A stretch of 64,000 nucleotides of DNA from Salibacterium qingdaonense (GTDB lineage: Bacteria; Bacillota; Bacilli; Bacillales; Marinococcaceae), in NCBI RefSeq assembly GCF_900114715.1, contig NZ_FOTY01000002.1, positions 244,697 through 308,696 on the forward strand, in the 5' to 3' direction. Shown here piece after piece: positions 7,407 through 17,979 of this stretch. Numbering within the stretch: position 1 is the stretch's first letter; every line of letters starts with the position of its first letter. Below the pieces are notes generated by a model. That model ran no database searches and was not told the origin of the DNA. It was given only the letters and a program-made list of their open reading frames with translations. A program made the position numbers and the translations under genes.

Positions 7407-9341
7407 ATGCGCGTATCGTTTGTTACAGTACGAAAACGTCTTTTCTTTATACTCGCAGCGGGGGCAGCGGCAGTCGTTATTCTTTTGCTCAGGCTTGCTT
7501 TTGTACAGTTTTCCATGGGAGAGCGTCTCACGGAGTTTGCACAGGATTCCTGGAGCAGGGACATCCCGTTTGAAGCGGAGCGCGGGGATATCCTTGACCG
7601 CAACAAAGAGATGCTTGCGGGCAATATCAGTGCCCCTTCTGTTCTGGCGGCTCCTAAACAGATAGAAGAACCGGAGCATGCTGCTGCAAAACTCGCAGAA
7701 GTACTTGGAGCTCCTGAAAAGAAAGTACAGGAGTGGCTCACTGAAAATCAGTCGCTTGTACGTCTTTCCCCGGAAGGCCGTAAAATCAGCATGGAGAAAG
7801 CATCAAAGGTGCGGAGTCTCGGCATTGAAGGCATTTATATTGCTGAAGACAGCCGCCGTCACTATCCAAAAGGATCGTATCTATCCCATGTTCTTGGGTT
7901 TGCCGGTATTGATAATCAGGGGCTGACTGGACTGGAGCAGTATTATGATGAGAACCTGAGCGGCGAAGCGGGAAACGTTTCCTTCTTTTCGGATGCGAAA
8001 GGAAGGAAACTGGAAGATATGGCGGAAGTCTATGAGAAACCGAATCCGGGAAAAGATCTGATGCTTACCATTGATGCTGATGTTCAGTCTATTATCGAGC
8101 GCGAGCTTGATGCTGCAGAAGCTGTCTATCAACCTGACGGGGCTCTTGCTATCGCGATGGACCCCGATTCCGGTGAAATACTCGGAATGAGCAGCAGACC
8201 CGATTTTAACCCGGAAAATTTCCGGGATGTTCCCCCGGAAGTGTATAACCAGAATAAGCCGGTCTGGTCCCAGTATGAACCCGGTTCAACGTTTAAAATT
8301 ATAACACTGGCCGCTGCTCTGGAAGAAAATAAAGTGGATTTAAAGAATGACCATTTCCATGATCCGGGGTACATCGAAGTAAGTGGTACGAAACTCCACT
8401 GCTGGAAAAAAGGCGGACACGGAGAACAGACATACCTTGAAGTCGTGCAGAACTCCTGTAACCCGGGATTTGTAGCAATGGGTGAAAAACTCGGAAAAGA
8501 CGTTTTATTTGACTACATTGACCGTTTTGGTTTTGGAAAAGAAACGGGCATCGATCTGCAGGGGGAAGGCACAGGTATCCTGTTTGACCGGGAAAACGTC
8601 GGGCCTCTTGAACTTGCCACAACATCATTCGGGCAGGGCGTCTCGGTTACCCCGATACAACAGGTCACCGCGGTGGCGGCTGCGGTTAATGGAGGGGACC
8701 TCTACCGTCCATATATCGGAAAAGAGTGGCTGGATCCCGAATCCGGAAAAGTAATTTCTGCCAGGACACCGGAAATAAAAGAACAGGTTATTTCCGAGGA
8801 AACATCCCAAAAAGTCCGCAACGCGCTTGAACATGTCGTGGCTAAGGGAACCGGGCGTGGTGCTTTCGTCGACGGCTATCGTATAGGAGGAAAAACCGGG
8901 ACAGCTCAAAAAGCGGTAGATGGAAAGTATCTAGAGAACAACCATATTGTTTCTTTCATTGGCTTTGCCCCTGCTGACGACCCTGAAATCGTTGTATATA
9001 CAGCTATCGACAATCCTAAAGACACCCTTCAGTTCGGCGGAGTTGTGGCGGCTCCGATTGTCGGCACCATTATATCTGACAGCTTATCTGCCATGGGAGT
9101 GGAAAAACGGACGGAACAGATAGAAAAAGAGAAGCAGTGGGATGATGAAACGCTTGTGGAGACACCGGATGTGACCGGTAAATCATTAAAAGAACTGCAC
9201 GAGGCGTATTATCCTTTCCGGATTGAAAAAGAAGGAGAGGGAACCATGGTTGCAGCACAATCACCACAGCCGGGAGAAAAAATCAAAGAAGGCGGCGTTA
9301 TCCGGCTTTATCTGGATGACAAATCGACAGCTTCCGATTAG
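7407..9341 (+). CDS. spoVD: Sporulation-specific penicillin-binding protein SpoVD
   Basis: Class B transpeptidase of 644 residues, required for spore cortex peptidoglycan in the outer forespore membrane. It has an N-terminal membrane segment (residues 12-32), the dimerisation motif ERGDILDRNKEML, the active-site GSTFK near residue 293, SCN near residue 349 and KTGT near residue 496. Unlike the preceding PBP2B it has a single C-terminal PASTA domain (about 580-640), as in B. subtilis SpoVD. The partner polymerase SpoVE is encoded four genes downstream. I could not find a convincing SigE promoter in the 80-base gap before it. Confidence 0.95.
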   Translation: MRVSFVTVRKRLFFILAAGAAAVVILLLRLAFVQFSMGERLTEFAQDSWSRDIPFEAERGDILDRNKEMLAGNISAPSVLAAPKQIEEPEHAAAKLAEVLGAPEKKVQEWLTENQSLVRLSPEGRKISMEKASKVRSLGIEGIYIAEDSRRHYPKGSYLSHVLGFAGIDNQGLTGLEQYYDENLSGEAGNVSFFSDAKGRKLEDMAEVYEKPNPGKDLMLTIDADVQSIIERELDAAEAVYQPDGALAIAMDPDSGEILGMSSRPDFNPENFRDVPPEVYNQNKPVWSQYEPGSTFKIITLAAALEENKVDLKNDHFHDPGYIEVSGTKLHCWKKGGHGEQTYLEVVQNSCNPGFVAMGEKLGKDVLFDYIDRFGFGKETGIDLQGEGTGILFDRENVGPLELATTSFGQGVSVTPIQQVTAVAAAVNGGDLYRPYIGKEWLDPESGKVISARTPEIKEQVISEETSQKVRNALEHVVAKGTGRGAFVDGYRIGGKTGTAQKAVDGKYLENNHIVSFIGFAPADDPEIVVYTAIDNPKDTLQFGGVVAAPIVGTIISDSLSAMGVEKRTEQIEKEKQWDDETLVETPDVTGKSLKELHEAYYPFRIEKEGEGTMVAAQSPQPGEKIKEGGVIRLYLDDKSTASD

Positions 9342-9408
9342 AATAGATAAGGTGCACGTATGCACAAAAAAACAAAGCTTGAATATCGCTTCAGGAGAGA
9401 ATTCGAAA

Positions 9409-10890
9409 ATGAAAACATTACACAACTTGATATCTTATCTTTCAGTAAAACAACAGAATACGGCAGATAATCCCGGCATTTATTCGCTGCATATGGACTC
9501 CCGCACTGTGGAGCCTGCGGGCTTATTTTTTTGCATACGAGGATATACAGTCGATGGACACGATTTTGCAGAAGAAGCAGCTGAAAAAGGCGCAGCGGCG
9601 GTAATCACCGAAGAAGAACTGAATCTGGACGTTGTGCAGGTCGTTGTTCCGGATACGAAACGGGCCATGGCCATTCTGGCTGCCGTTTATTATAACCATC
9701 CAAGCAGGTCTTTTTCTCTCATTGGAGTGACAGGAACCAATGGCAAAACGACTACAACTCACTTTATTGAACAGATCTTTCAAAAAGCCGGTCAAAAAAC
9801 CGGCCTGATTGGTACGATGTATACAAAAATCGGCACCGGCGTTACAGAAGCCGGTAACACCACTCCAGAGTCCCTCGTTCTTCAGGAGACATTTCATCAA
9901 ATGGCGGAAGCAGAAATTGACGTCTGCACGATGGAAGTATCCTCCCATGCTTTGGATCTCGGCCGCGTCAGAGGGTCTGCATTCAATACGGCTGTTTTCA
10001 CCAATCTTACCGCAGAACACCTGGATTACCATAAAACGATGGAAGCATATAAACAGGCCAAGGGTCTCTTGTTTTCCCAACTTGGCAATACTTATGATGG
10101 AGAAAGACAGACAGCAGTGCTGAACGCGGATGATGCGGCCTGCGAAGACTATAAAAGAATGACAGCGGCTCCGGTACTGACATACGGGATAGATACACCG
10201 GCTGATATTCAGGCCGTACACCTGGTAATGTCGGCCGGTGGAACGTCGTTTCAGTTGAAAACACCACTGGGGAGTTTAGATGTCCACTTCCCGATTGCAG
10301 GACGATTCAGCATATATAATGCGCTTGCTGCTGCTGCTGCCTGCATGGCAGAAGGGGTGGACCCCGAGATCATTGCTGAAGCTTTGTCAGAGATAAAAGG
10401 TGTGGCGGGAAGGTTTGAACCTGTGGATGCCGGACAGCCATTTGCTGTCGTTGTTGATTATGCCCACACTCCCGACAGCCTTGATAATATCCTTCAGACA
10501 GCAGCGGAAATGACCGAAAAATCCATGTATGTCATCGTTGGCTGCGGTGGTGACCGTGATACTGCCAAACGACCGGAAATGGGACGAATTGCCGCTTCGC
10601 TGGCGGATTATGCTGTATTCACCTCCGACAATCCACGTTCTGAAAACCCGGATACTATTTTGGAACAGATGGCAGCAGGTGCTCCGGACAGAGGCAATGT
10701 CTCCATCGTTCCCGATCGAAGGGAAGCAATTGAATGGGCGGTTCAACAGGCAGAGCCGGAAGACGTCATCATTATTGCCGGAAAAGGACATGAAACCTAT
10801 CAGGTGATAGGCGGAAACGTTCTGGATTTTGACGACCGCCTTGAGGCCGAAAAAGCCATTTATAAATGGAACAGGAAAGGGGGCAGGTAA
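9409..10890 (+). CDS. murE: UDP-MurNAc-tripeptide synthetase MurE
   Basis: Cytoplasmic Mur ligase (493 residues) that adds meso-diaminopimelate to UDP-MurNAc-L-Ala-D-Glu. The ATP loop [14 protein letters not shown] lies near residue 105, and the DNPR motif near residue 407 marks the diaminopimelate-specific type rather than the lysine type. I chose the ATG at 9409, which follows CAGGAGAGA; open frame further upstream overlaps spoVD and is not supported. The stop overlaps the mraY start by one base, so translation is coupled. Confidence 0.96.
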   Translation: MKTLHNLISYLSVKQQNTADNPGIYSLHMDSRTVEPAGLFFCIRGYTVDGHDFAEEAAEKGAAAVITEEELNLDVVQVVVPDTKRAMAILAAVYYNHPSRSFSLIGVTGTNGKTTTTHFIEQIFQKAGQKTGLIGTMYTKIGTGVTEAGNTTPESLVLQETFHQMAEAEIDVCTMEVSSHALDLGRVRGSAFNTAVFTNLTAEHLDYHKTMEAYKQAKGLLFSQLGNTYDGERQTAVLNADDAACEDYKRMTAAPVLTYGIDTPADIQAVHLVMSAGGTSFQLKTPLGSLDVHFPIAGRFSIYNALAAAAACMAEGVDPEIIAEALSEIKGVAGRFEPVDAGQPFAVVVDYAHTPDSLDNILQTAAEMTEKSMYVIVGCGGDRDTAKRPEMGRIAASLADYAVFTSDNPRSENPDTILEQMAAGAPDRGNVSIVPDRREAIEWAVQQAEPEDVIIIAGKGHETYQVIGGNVLDFDDRLEAEKAIYKWNRKGGR

Positions 10891-11864
10891 TGATGGTTGC
10901 TGCTATTACCGCCGGTCTTATTACGGCTTTTCTGCTGACAGTAATCTTTTCGCCGCTTACCATCCCCCTCCTGAAACGACTGAAATTCGGGCAGAGCATC
11001 AGGACGGAAGGACCGGAAAGCCACATGAAAAAAGGCGGAACCCCTACGATGGGCGGGATCATGATTTTAATATCGGTTCTGGCTGCGTCCATTATCATTC
11101 AGGGTATCGTTCTATCCTGGTCAACCAATACATTTCTTCTGCTTTTGGTGACCATCGGATTCGGAGTGGTAGGGTTTATCGATGATTATATAAAAATAAC
11201 GAAAAAAAGAAACCTGGGATTAACTTCACGCCAAAAACTTGCAGGGCAGATTCTGATTGCCGTGATTTTTTTCGGTGTGTTAAACGACAGTTCTTTCAGC
11301 ACAGACATTGCCGTTCCAGGTACATCCTGGTCTTTTGAAGCCGGCTGGTTTTACTTTCTGCTTGTCGTTGTCATGCTTGTCGGTTCTTCCAATGCTGTTA
11401 ACCTGACAGATGGACTGGATGGACTGCTGGCCGGCACAGGGGCTGTTGCGTTTGGAGCATTTGCGGTTCTGGCCTGGCACGTCGACATGGCCGATGCTGC
11501 TGTATTTGCTGCAACGGCAGCCGGGGCGGTGCTTGGCTTTCTCGTATTCAACGCCCATCCTGCCAAAGTGTTCATGGGAGATACCGGATCTCTTGCGCTC
11601 GGAGGCGGTCTGGCTGCGCTGGCTATTATTACAAAAATGGAATTGCTGCTCGTGATTATCGGATTTGTTTTTGTTATGGAAACCCTGTCCGTTATTCTGC
11701 AGGTGTTTTTCTACAAATGGAAGGGAACAAGGCTGTTTAAAATGAGCCCCCTTCACCATCATTTTGAATTATCCGGATGGTCCGAATGGCGTGTTGTTGT
11801 AACCTTTTGGACGGCCGCAGCAGTATGTGCGGTGGCCGGTATTTATATTGAGGTGTGGATATGA
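10890..11864 (+). CDS. mraY: Phospho-MurNAc-pentapeptide translocase MraY
   Basis: Polytopic membrane enzyme of 324 residues that transfers phospho-MurNAc-pentapeptide to undecaprenyl phosphate, forming lipid I. About ten membrane segments are visible. Family motifs are present: [12 protein letters not shown] near residue 40, the Asp pair in FIDDYIK near residue 97, NLTDGLDGL near residue 172 and the histidine cluster [10 protein letters not shown] near residue 289. The start at 10890 follows AAAGGGGGCAGG. Its stop overlaps the murD ATG. Confidence 0.97.
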   Translation: MMVAAITAGLITAFLLTVIFSPLTIPLLKRLKFGQSIRTEGPESHMKKGGTPTMGGIMILISVLAASIIIQGIVLSWSTNTFLLLLVTIGFGVVGFIDDYIKITKKRNLGLTSRQKLAGQILIAVIFFGVLNDSSFSTDIAVPGTSWSFEAGWFYFLLVVVMLVGSSNAVNLTDGLDGLLAGTGAVAFGAFAVLAWHVDMADAAVFAATAAGAVLGFLVFNAHPAKVFMGDTGSLALGGGLAALAIITKMELLLVIIGFVFVMETLSVILQVFFYKWKGTRLFKMSPLHHHFELSGWSEWRVVVTFWTAAAVCAVAGIYIEVWI

Positions 11865-13222
11865 GAAATACACAATGGTTTAAAGGAAAAAAAATACTTG
11901 TCATCGGACTTGCAAAGAGCGGCATAGCTGCTGCAAGGCTTCTAAACGACATGGGGGCAGTGGTTACTGTCAATGAAGCAAAAGATATGACAGGTACCAA
12001 AGAAAAATCGGAACTGGAAGATATGGGAATCCGTGTTATTTCAGGGAGTCACCCCCTACATATTGTGGATGAAGGTATCGAGTATGTCGTGAAAAACCCA
12101 GGTATCCGTTATGATACCCCGATTATCCGCCGTGCTGTCGACAAAGGACTGCCTGTTGTAACAGAAATTGAACTGGCCGGGATGGTTTGCGGCGGGAGTA
12201 TTGCTGCTGTCACCGGGTCCAACGGAAAGACAACAACGACAACACTGATTCATGAGATGCTTCTAGAAAGCAGTGTTCCATCTTATGCAGCAGGTAATAT
12301 TGGGCGTGTTGCCTGTGAGACAGCTCCAGCTGTCCAACCGGGTGAAGTGATGGTTACAGAAGTATCCAGCTTTCAGTTAAAAGGTACGGAAGAATTTCAT
12401 CCCCGGACAGCGGTGCTTTTAAATATCGTGGATGCCCATCTGGATTATCATGGAACCAGAGATGATTATCAACAGTCCAAAGCAAAAATTTTTGTGAACC
12501 TAACATCATCGGATGCTGCGGTGTATAACGCGGAGGACCCTGTGGTGGCCGCGATCGCAGAGCAGTCAGATGCAGATAAGGTTCCGTTTTCCGTCAATGC
12601 GTGGTCCACAGAGGGAGCCTTCATCCAACATGGATGGTACTGGTTCCGCGACACTCCCATCCTTTCTGCAGACGAAGCAGCACTGCCTGGCCGCCACAAC
12701 CAGGAAAATATGCTGGCAGCTATTGCCTGCGCGATGCTTAACGGTGCAGAACCAGACGCCGTACGAACGATTCTGCGTCATTTTCAAGGGGTGGAACACC
12801 GGCTGCAGTTTGTAGGGAGGGTTCATAATAGGGACATATATAACGATTCCAAGTCCACCAATATATTATCCGCTCAAAAAGCAGTGGCAGCGTTTGAGGC
12901 GCCGATTGTTCTACTAGCCGGAGGGCTGGACCGGGGGAATTCATTTGATGAACTCATCCCTTCCCTGCAGAAGACAAAAGCAGCTGTATTTTACGGAGAA
13001 AGCAGGGAGAAACTGGCAGAGGCGGCCCGGAAAGCGGGGCTGATATCGTGGCAGTTCGCCGATACCCTGGAAGAAGCAGTAGAGAAGGGATTTCAGTTGA
13101 CCGACGAAAAAGATGTATTTCTCCTTTCTCCGGCGTGTGCAAGCTGGGATCAATTTCAAACATTTGAAGAACGAGGAGACACATTTATAAAAGCCATTAA
13201 ATCAGTGAAGGTTCCACGGTAA
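11861..13222 (+). CDS. murD: UDP-MurNAc-L-alanine:D-glutamate ligase MurD
   Basis: Mur ligase of 453 residues adding D-glutamate to UDP-MurNAc-L-Ala. The N-terminal Rossmann segment ([17 protein letters not shown]), the ATP loop [11 protein letters not shown] near residue 117, and the C-terminal NDSKSTN near residue 328 and [12 protein letters not shown] near residue 423 are all MurD signatures. The start at 11861 overlaps the mraY stop as ATGA. Confidence 0.96.
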   Translation: MRNTQWFKGKKILVIGLAKSGIAAARLLNDMGAVVTVNEAKDMTGTKEKSELEDMGIRVISGSHPLHIVDEGIEYVVKNPGIRYDTPIIRRAVDKGLPVVTEIELAGMVCGGSIAAVTGSNGKTTTTTLIHEMLLESSVPSYAAGNIGRVACETAPAVQPGEVMVTEVSSFQLKGTEEFHPRTAVLLNIVDAHLDYHGTRDDYQQSKAKIFVNLTSSDAAVYNAEDPVVAAIAEQSDADKVPFSVNAWSTEGAFIQHGWYWFRDTPILSADEAALPGRHNQENMLAAIACAMLNGAEPDAVRTILRHFQGVEHRLQFVGRVHNRDIYNDSKSTNILSAQKAVAAFEAPIVLLAGGLDRGNSFDELIPSLQKTKAAVFYGESREKLAEAARKAGLISWQFADTLEEAVEKGFQLTDEKDVFLLSPACASWDQFQTFEERGDTFIKAIKSVKVPR

Positions 13223-13266
13223 TTTAAAGAAAACCTGTTACGTATAAAGCTGCATGTTGAGAAGGC

Positions 13267-13293
13267 ATGTTCCATTTCACCCGGCATATAAAT
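13267..13293 (+). promoter_or_regulatory. Possible SigE-type promoter before spoVE
   Basis: GCATGTT at 13265-13271 and CATATAAAT at 13285-13293 place an ATG-like -35 core and an ATA -10 core 16 bases apart, as in mother-cell SigE promoters. The match is imperfect; the call rests partly on spoVE being under SigE control in B. subtilis. Confidence 0.3.
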
Positions 13294-13331
13294 AGTGGAA
13301 AAAGACTTTTCCATGTAAAGAGGTGGCCGTT

Positions 13332-14438
13332 GTGAAAAAACATGTGCAGCCCGTTGATAAAATACTGCTTTGTTCCCTTTGTTGTCTGCTGATTATAGGA
13401 TTATTTATGGTCTACAGCGCAGGAACGGTAGTCGGGGAAGATGCCAGGCAGGACCCGTACTATTTTCTGAAACGTCAATTTCTGTTTACGGCCGCTGGTG
13501 TGACGGCCATGGCGGTACTGAGCCGGACGGATTACAGAGTGTGGCAGCGCTGGTCACCGGTGCTGCTGCTCAGTTGTTTCCTGCTGTTGGTGCTTGTGCT
13601 TATACCAGGTATAGGAATGGTCCGCGGGGGCGCAAGAAGCTGGATTGGTGTAGGAGCTTTTTCGATCCAGCCGTCTGAATTTATGAAGCTTGGAATGATT
13701 ATATACCTCGCTTACTACTTGACGCGCCATCAGAAGCGGATAACATCTTTTGGGAAAGGGTTACTACCAGTACTCACTCTTATATTTGCGGCGTTTGGTT
13801 TGATTATGATGCAGCCCGACCTTGGTACCGGCGCGGTTATGACGGGCACATGCTTTGTGCTGCTGTTTGCAGCGGGAGCACGAATCAAGCATTTTTTTAT
13901 ACTGGGTGGTGCCGGGGTTGTCGGTCTGGCAGGCTTGATTGTTTCGGCCCCTTATCGTCTGCAGCGGATTACCTCATTTCTTGATCCCTGGTCAGATCCG
14001 CTCGGTACAGGATTCCAGATTATCCAGTCCCTGTACGCTGTGGGGCCAGGCGGGTTATTTGGACTGGGTTTTGGCGGAAGCCGGCAGAAACACTATTACC
14101 TGCCGGAGCCGCAGACTGATTTCATATTTGCTATTCTGGCCGAAGAAACAGGATTCATTGGAGCTGGATTTGTACTTGTACTGTTCGGAGTGTTTTTGTG
14201 GAGAGGACTTGCCGCCGCGATGACCGTGCCGGATATGTTCGGAGCACTGCTTGCATCCGGAATCTGCGGGATGATTTTTATACAGGTGCTGATTAATGTC
14301 GGTGTCGTCACCGGTTTGTTTCCGGTTACCGGCATCACACTGCCATTTCTAAGTTACGGAGGGTCTTCGCTTACGCTCTTATTGGCGGCAGCAGGTATTT
14401 TGTTGAATATCACAAAGCACCGGACAACTTATGATTAA
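13332..14438 (+). CDS. spoVE: SEDS peptidoglycan polymerase SpoVE
   Basis: Member of the FtsW/RodA/SpoVE family with 368 residues and about ten membrane segments; these proteins polymerise glycan strands from lipid II. The conserved extracytoplasmic Asp region (FLDPWSDPLGTGFQIIQSLYAVGPGGLFG) and the terminal LPFLSYGGSSLTLLL motif are intact. The gene sits between murD and murG, the spoVE position in B. subtilis, and its partner SpoVD is encoded upstream, so a cortex role is likely; a division role cannot be excluded from sequence alone. GTG at 13332 follows AAAGAGGTGG; an in-frame GTG at 13323 lies too close to that site. Confidence 0.9.
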   Translation: MKKHVQPVDKILLCSLCCLLIIGLFMVYSAGTVVGEDARQDPYYFLKRQFLFTAAGVTAMAVLSRTDYRVWQRWSPVLLLSCFLLLVLVLIPGIGMVRGGARSWIGVGAFSIQPSEFMKLGMIIYLAYYLTRHQKRITSFGKGLLPVLTLIFAAFGLIMMQPDLGTGAVMTGTCFVLLFAAGARIKHFFILGGAGVVGLAGLIVSAPYRLQRITSFLDPWSDPLGTGFQIIQSLYAVGPGGLFGLGFGGSRQKHYYLPEPQTDFIFAILAEETGFIGAGFVLVLFGVFLWRGLAAAMTVPDMFGALLASGICGMIFIQVLINVGVVTGLFPVTGITLPFLSYGGSSLTLLLAAAGILLNITKHRTTYD

Positions 14439-14459
14439 AAGGGGATATGGGAGGATATG

Positions 14460-15578
14460 ATGAAAGTTGTTGTAACAGGTGGAGGGACCGGAGGCCATAT
14501 TTATCCGGCCCTTGCTCTTATCAAAGAAATAGAGCGACTGGAACCAGGAAGTGAATGTTTGTATATCGGAACCGAACAAGGACTTGAAAGTGATATTGTG
14601 CCGCGTTCGGGCACCCGTTTTGAAACAATTACCATCAGCGGATTTCAACGCAGCCTGACCTGGAAAAATGCAAGAACGATATGGCGTTTCTGGCGGGGGA
14701 CAAAAAAAGCGAAGCAGATGCTTACTTCCTTTGGTGCCGATATTGTTATCGGAACCGGTGGTTATGTGGCCGGTCCGGTTGTATTTGCTGCTTCAAAGCT
14801 GGATATTCCGACTGTCATCCATGAGCAGAACAGCATCCCGGGTCTGACAAATAAGTTTTTAAGCCGGTTTGTGGATAATGTCGCTGTATCAATCAAGGAT
14901 TCCGCTGCTTATTTTCCTGCCTCCAAAGTACGCTGGACAGGGAACCCCCGGGCTTCAGAAGTATCAGGGGTACGAACAGAAAATCCGCTGCCCGCTCTTG
15001 GTCTTGATCCACACAAAAAAACAGTCCTCATTGTAGGTGGCAGCCGGGGGGCTAAGCCGATAAATGACTCCTTTCTGGAAGCTCTTCCCGAAACAGCAAA
15101 AAAAGAATGGCAGTATCTGTATGTTACGGGGACTGTTCATTATGATAAAGTGATAGAAGAAACGAAAAAAGCCGGAAATCCGGATAATGTTATCATTCAG
15201 CCTTTTATTCATCATATGCCTGAAGTGCTGGCGTTCACGGATCTATTAATATCAAGAGCAGGCGCTACGACGCTTGCAGAAATTACAGCGCTTGGAGTCC
15301 CATCGATTCTGATACCAAGTCCACATGTTACAAACAATCACCAGGAAAAAAACGCAGAATCGCTGAGTCGTACCGGTGGAGCCGTTGTGTATAAGGAAAA
15401 CGAATGGAATGGTACGGCACTCCTTTATGAAACAGACGCCATCCTTTCCGATGAAAAAAGATGGGAAACGATGCACGAAGCTGCGAAAACACTGGCGGCG
15501 CCGGATGCTGCAGCCGACATTTTCCGCATCATGCAGCATTTAATGCAGCCGTCCGGCTGCGAAAAGGAGGAAAGATGA
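14460..15578 (+). CDS. murG: Lipid II synthase, GlcNAc transferase MurG
   Basis: Peripheral membrane glycosyltransferase of 372 residues that converts lipid I to lipid II. The N-terminal GGGTGGHIYPALAL motif, IHEQNSIPGLTNKFLSRF near residue 122, VGGSRGAKPINDSF near residue 192 and RAGATTLAEITALGVPSILIPSPH near residue 262 are diagnostic. Two adjacent ATG codons (14457, 14460) follow GGGAGG; the second has better spacing. Its end overlaps out of frame with the ribosome site region of murB. Confidence 0.95.
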   Translation: MKVVVTGGGTGGHIYPALALIKEIERLEPGSECLYIGTEQGLESDIVPRSGTRFETITISGFQRSLTWKNARTIWRFWRGTKKAKQMLTSFGADIVIGTGGYVAGPVVFAASKLDIPTVIHEQNSIPGLTNKFLSRFVDNVAVSIKDSAAYFPASKVRWTGNPRASEVSGVRTENPLPALGLDPHKKTVLIVGGSRGAKPINDSFLEALPETAKKEWQYLYVTGTVHYDKVIEETKKAGNPDNVIIQPFIHHMPEVLAFTDLLISRAGATTLAEITALGVPSILIPSPHVTNNHQEKNAESLSRTGGAVVYKENEWNGTALLYETDAILSDEKRWETMHEAAKTLAAPDAAADIFRIMQHLMQPSGCEKEER

Positions 15579-16496
15579 ATGATGGAACAGGTTTTCCGCG
15601 AGTTGCAGGAGGCTGACATTGGAAGAGTTGCATGGAAGGAACCGATGTCCAAGCATACGACCTGGAAAATCGGCGGACCGGCGGATGTGCTTATTGAACC
15701 AGAGGGAATAAAAGCACTGCAGCGGGCCATGGCTGTTATTACAACATGGAATGTACCGTGGCGGGCTGTGGGAAGAGGATCGAATCTTCTGGTGGAAGAC
15801 GCTGGTATTAAAGGAGTTGTCATTAAGCTCGGCCGGAACATGGAGTATATGGAAGAAAATAATATACAGATTCGGGCAGGAGCCGGTTTCTCTTTTATTA
15901 AACTGGCTACGATCTTGAGTAAAAAAGGATACTCCGGTCTTGAATTTGCCGGAGGCATTCCGGGAACCGTCGGCGGAGCTGTTTTTATGAACGCCGGAGC
16001 CCATGGTTCGGATATGTCTGATATTGTCGTGAAAGCTCATGTTCTCTATCCTGACGGTAGTCTGGTGTGGCTTACCAACGAAGAGCTGGAATTTTCCTAC
16101 CGCACTTCCATTCTTCAAAAAGAACGGGCAGTAGTCTGTGAAGCAGTACTGGCTTTGAAAGAAGGAAACAAAGAAGAAGTGGTAGAGGAAATGAAAAAAC
16201 ATAAAGATTACCGCCGCAGCACCCAGCCATGGAATTATCCGTGTGCCGGCAGTGTATTTCGTAATCCGCTTCCCAATCATGCCGGAGCCTTGATTGAAAA
16301 GGCAGGATTAAAAGGATACCATCACGGAGGTGCCGGTATTTCAGAACAGCACGCGAATTTTATTGTTAATCTAGATCAGGCCAAAGCTTCGGATGTTTCA
16401 GCCATCATCCGGCATGTTCAGGATACCATTTACGAATTATACGGGATTACCATGCAGACGGAAGTGGAAATAGTAGAACGAAACGCAAACCTATGA
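15579..16496 (+). CDS. murB: UDP-N-acetylenolpyruvoylglucosamine reductase MurB
   Basis: FAD-dependent cytoplasmic reductase of 305 residues making UDP-MurNAc. FAD-binding segments GRGSNLLVEDAGIKGVVIKL near residue 64 and FAGGIPGTVGGAVFMNAGAHG near residue 125 are clear, and YPCAGSVFRNP near residue 222 holds the catalytic serine of the type II enzyme. The start follows AAGGAGG directly after the murG stop. Confidence 0.95.
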   Translation: MMEQVFRELQEADIGRVAWKEPMSKHTTWKIGGPADVLIEPEGIKALQRAMAVITTWNVPWRAVGRGSNLLVEDAGIKGVVIKLGRNMEYMEENNIQIRAGAGFSFIKLATILSKKGYSGLEFAGGIPGTVGGAVFMNAGAHGSDMSDIVVKAHVLYPDGSLVWLTNEELEFSYRTSILQKERAVVCEAVLALKEGNKEEVVEEMKKHKDYRRSTQPWNYPCAGSVFRNPLPNHAGALIEKAGLKGYHHGGAGISEQHANFIVNLDQAKASDVSAIIRHVQDTIYELYGITMQTEVEIVERNANL

Positions 16497-16511
16497 CAGG
16501 AGGGTCTGCAG

Positions 16512-17300
16512 GTGGCAGACAAAAAGGTAATACCCGCAGAAGAAAAAATACCGGCATTAAAAGAAAAACGAAAAAAACGCACCAACCGCCGGCTTATTAC
16601 GTACCTTTCTGTGTTCTTTTTCCTTATTCTGCTCGTTGTTTATTTTCAGTCACCGCTCAGCCATATCCGCCAGATTACGGTGGAAGGACATGAGCATATT
16701 TCACAGGACAATATAATAGACCGTATCAATCTGCAGAAAGGGGATGGAATGTGGACGGCGGATTTGTCCCAGGCTGAAAAGTCCGTCCAAAGCCACGAGG
16801 AAATCGAGAACGTTTCGGTGGACCGTTCCTTTCCCTCCACCGTTACAATACAAGTTGAGGAATACCAGCGCATGGCTTATGTGGAAGACAACAGTTCGTT
16901 TGTTCCTGTTTTGAAAAACGGAGAGGTTCTTTCGGAAAAAACATACGAAGAACTGCCTTCTGACGCTCCTATTCTGCGGGATTTTGAAAACAGGGACAAG
17001 CTTGCAGCTTTTTCAAAAGAATTGAGCAATCTTGGAGAAGGGGTTATAAATCGCATTTCTGAAGTGATTTATTCTCCTGTTGAAGATGATCAGAATCGGC
17101 TGAGACTTTATATGAATGATGGAATAGAAGTAGAATCGACGATTCAGAACTTTGCTTCCCACATGGCACAGTACCCTTCTGTGGCAAGGCAGGTCGATCC
17201 TGATGCAGAGGGAATACTTCATATGAAGATGAGTCCTTATTTTGAAGCAGAACAGTCCGACGCGGCAGAAGGAGAGGAGGAGAGAGTTGAAGAAGAGTAA
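16512..17300 (+). CDS. divIB: Cell division protein DivIB (FtsQ)
   Basis: Bitopic divisome protein of 262 residues. A basic N-terminus (LKEKRKKRTNRR) precedes one membrane segment (about residues 30-48), then a POTRA domain beginning IRQITVEGHEHISQDNIIDR, a beta domain, and an acidic disordered C-tail. It stabilises FtsL and DivIC at the septum. The start is GTG following GACAGGAGGG. The last 14 bases overlap the next gene. Confidence 0.93.
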   Translation: MADKKVIPAEEKIPALKEKRKKRTNRRLITYLSVFFFLILLVVYFQSPLSHIRQITVEGHEHISQDNIIDRINLQKGDGMWTADLSQAEKSVQSHEEIENVSVDRSFPSTVTIQVEEYQRMAYVEDNSSFVPVLKNGEVLSEKTYEELPSDAPILRDFENRDKLAAFSKELSNLGEGVINRISEVIYSPVEDDQNRLRLYMNDGIEVESTIQNFASHMAQYPSVARQVDPDAEGILHMKMSPYFEAEQSDAAEGEEERVEEE

Positions 17301-17979
17301 TATCCGCTGGTTTACCGCTTTGCTTTTCATGATTGGGTTTCTCCTTGCTGTAACTTATCAAACGGCAGCGGACGGGGGGCAGCAGGATCAAGACACGAAT
17401 GACCGGGAAGAAGATCGTTTAAGAGAAAGTGTACTTGAAGAGCAGGAAAAGAATAAAAAGCTGTCAGAAGAATGGAGAAACCTGCAGCAGCAGGTACGGG
17501 AGATGGAAGAAAGTCTGGCTGAAAGTGAAACATCTTCTTTTAATCTAGTGGAAGAATTGAAGAAAATGAGGATGCTCACTGGAGAAGTGCCGGTTAAGGG
17601 GGAAGGGATCTCTGTCACCCTTAATGATTATCAATACGCCCCCGACGATGAAAATCCAAACCGGTTCTTAGTGCACGAACGCCACATCCAGCAGGTTATG
17701 GACGAGCTCTTTCTTGCCGGTGCAGAAGCTGTCTCTGTCAACGGCTACCGGGTAACCGAAAATACATATATTCAGTGCAGGGGTCCGGTGATTACCATTG
17801 ATAGTCACACATCCTCCGCTCCTTTTGTCATAGAGGCGATAGGAGAATCCGGACAGCTCGAAGCGGCCCTGGAAATGAACGGAGGTGTGAAGGACCGGCT
17901 GGTCAATGAGAATGTGGAAGTAGGTATTCAGAAGAAAGATCTCGTCACGATGCCGGCCGTGGGAGAAGGGAGTGAATAA
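17287..17979 (+). CDS. ylxW: DUF881 membrane protein YlxW
   Basis: Protein of 230 residues with one N-terminal membrane anchor, a long Glu- and Arg-rich coiled coil (about residues 30-95), and an extracytoplasmic DUF881 domain (GEVPVKGEGISVTL to AVSVNGYRVTENT). The family lies in dcw clusters of Firmicutes; the function is not established. The start is TTG at 17287 after AGAGGAGGAGAG, within the end of divIB, so translation is probably coupled. It is paralogous to the next gene. Confidence 0.85.
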   Translation: MKKSNIRWFTALLFMIGFLLAVTYQTAADGGQQDQDTNDREEDRLRESVLEEQEKNKKLSEEWRNLQQQVREMEESLAESETSSFNLVEELKKMRMLTGEVPVKGEGISVTLNDYQYAPDDENPNRFLVHERHIQQVMDELFLAGAEAVSVNGYRVTENTYIQCRGPVITIDSHTSSAPFVIEAIGESGQLEAALEMNGGVKDRLVNENVEVGIQKKDLVTMPAVGEGSE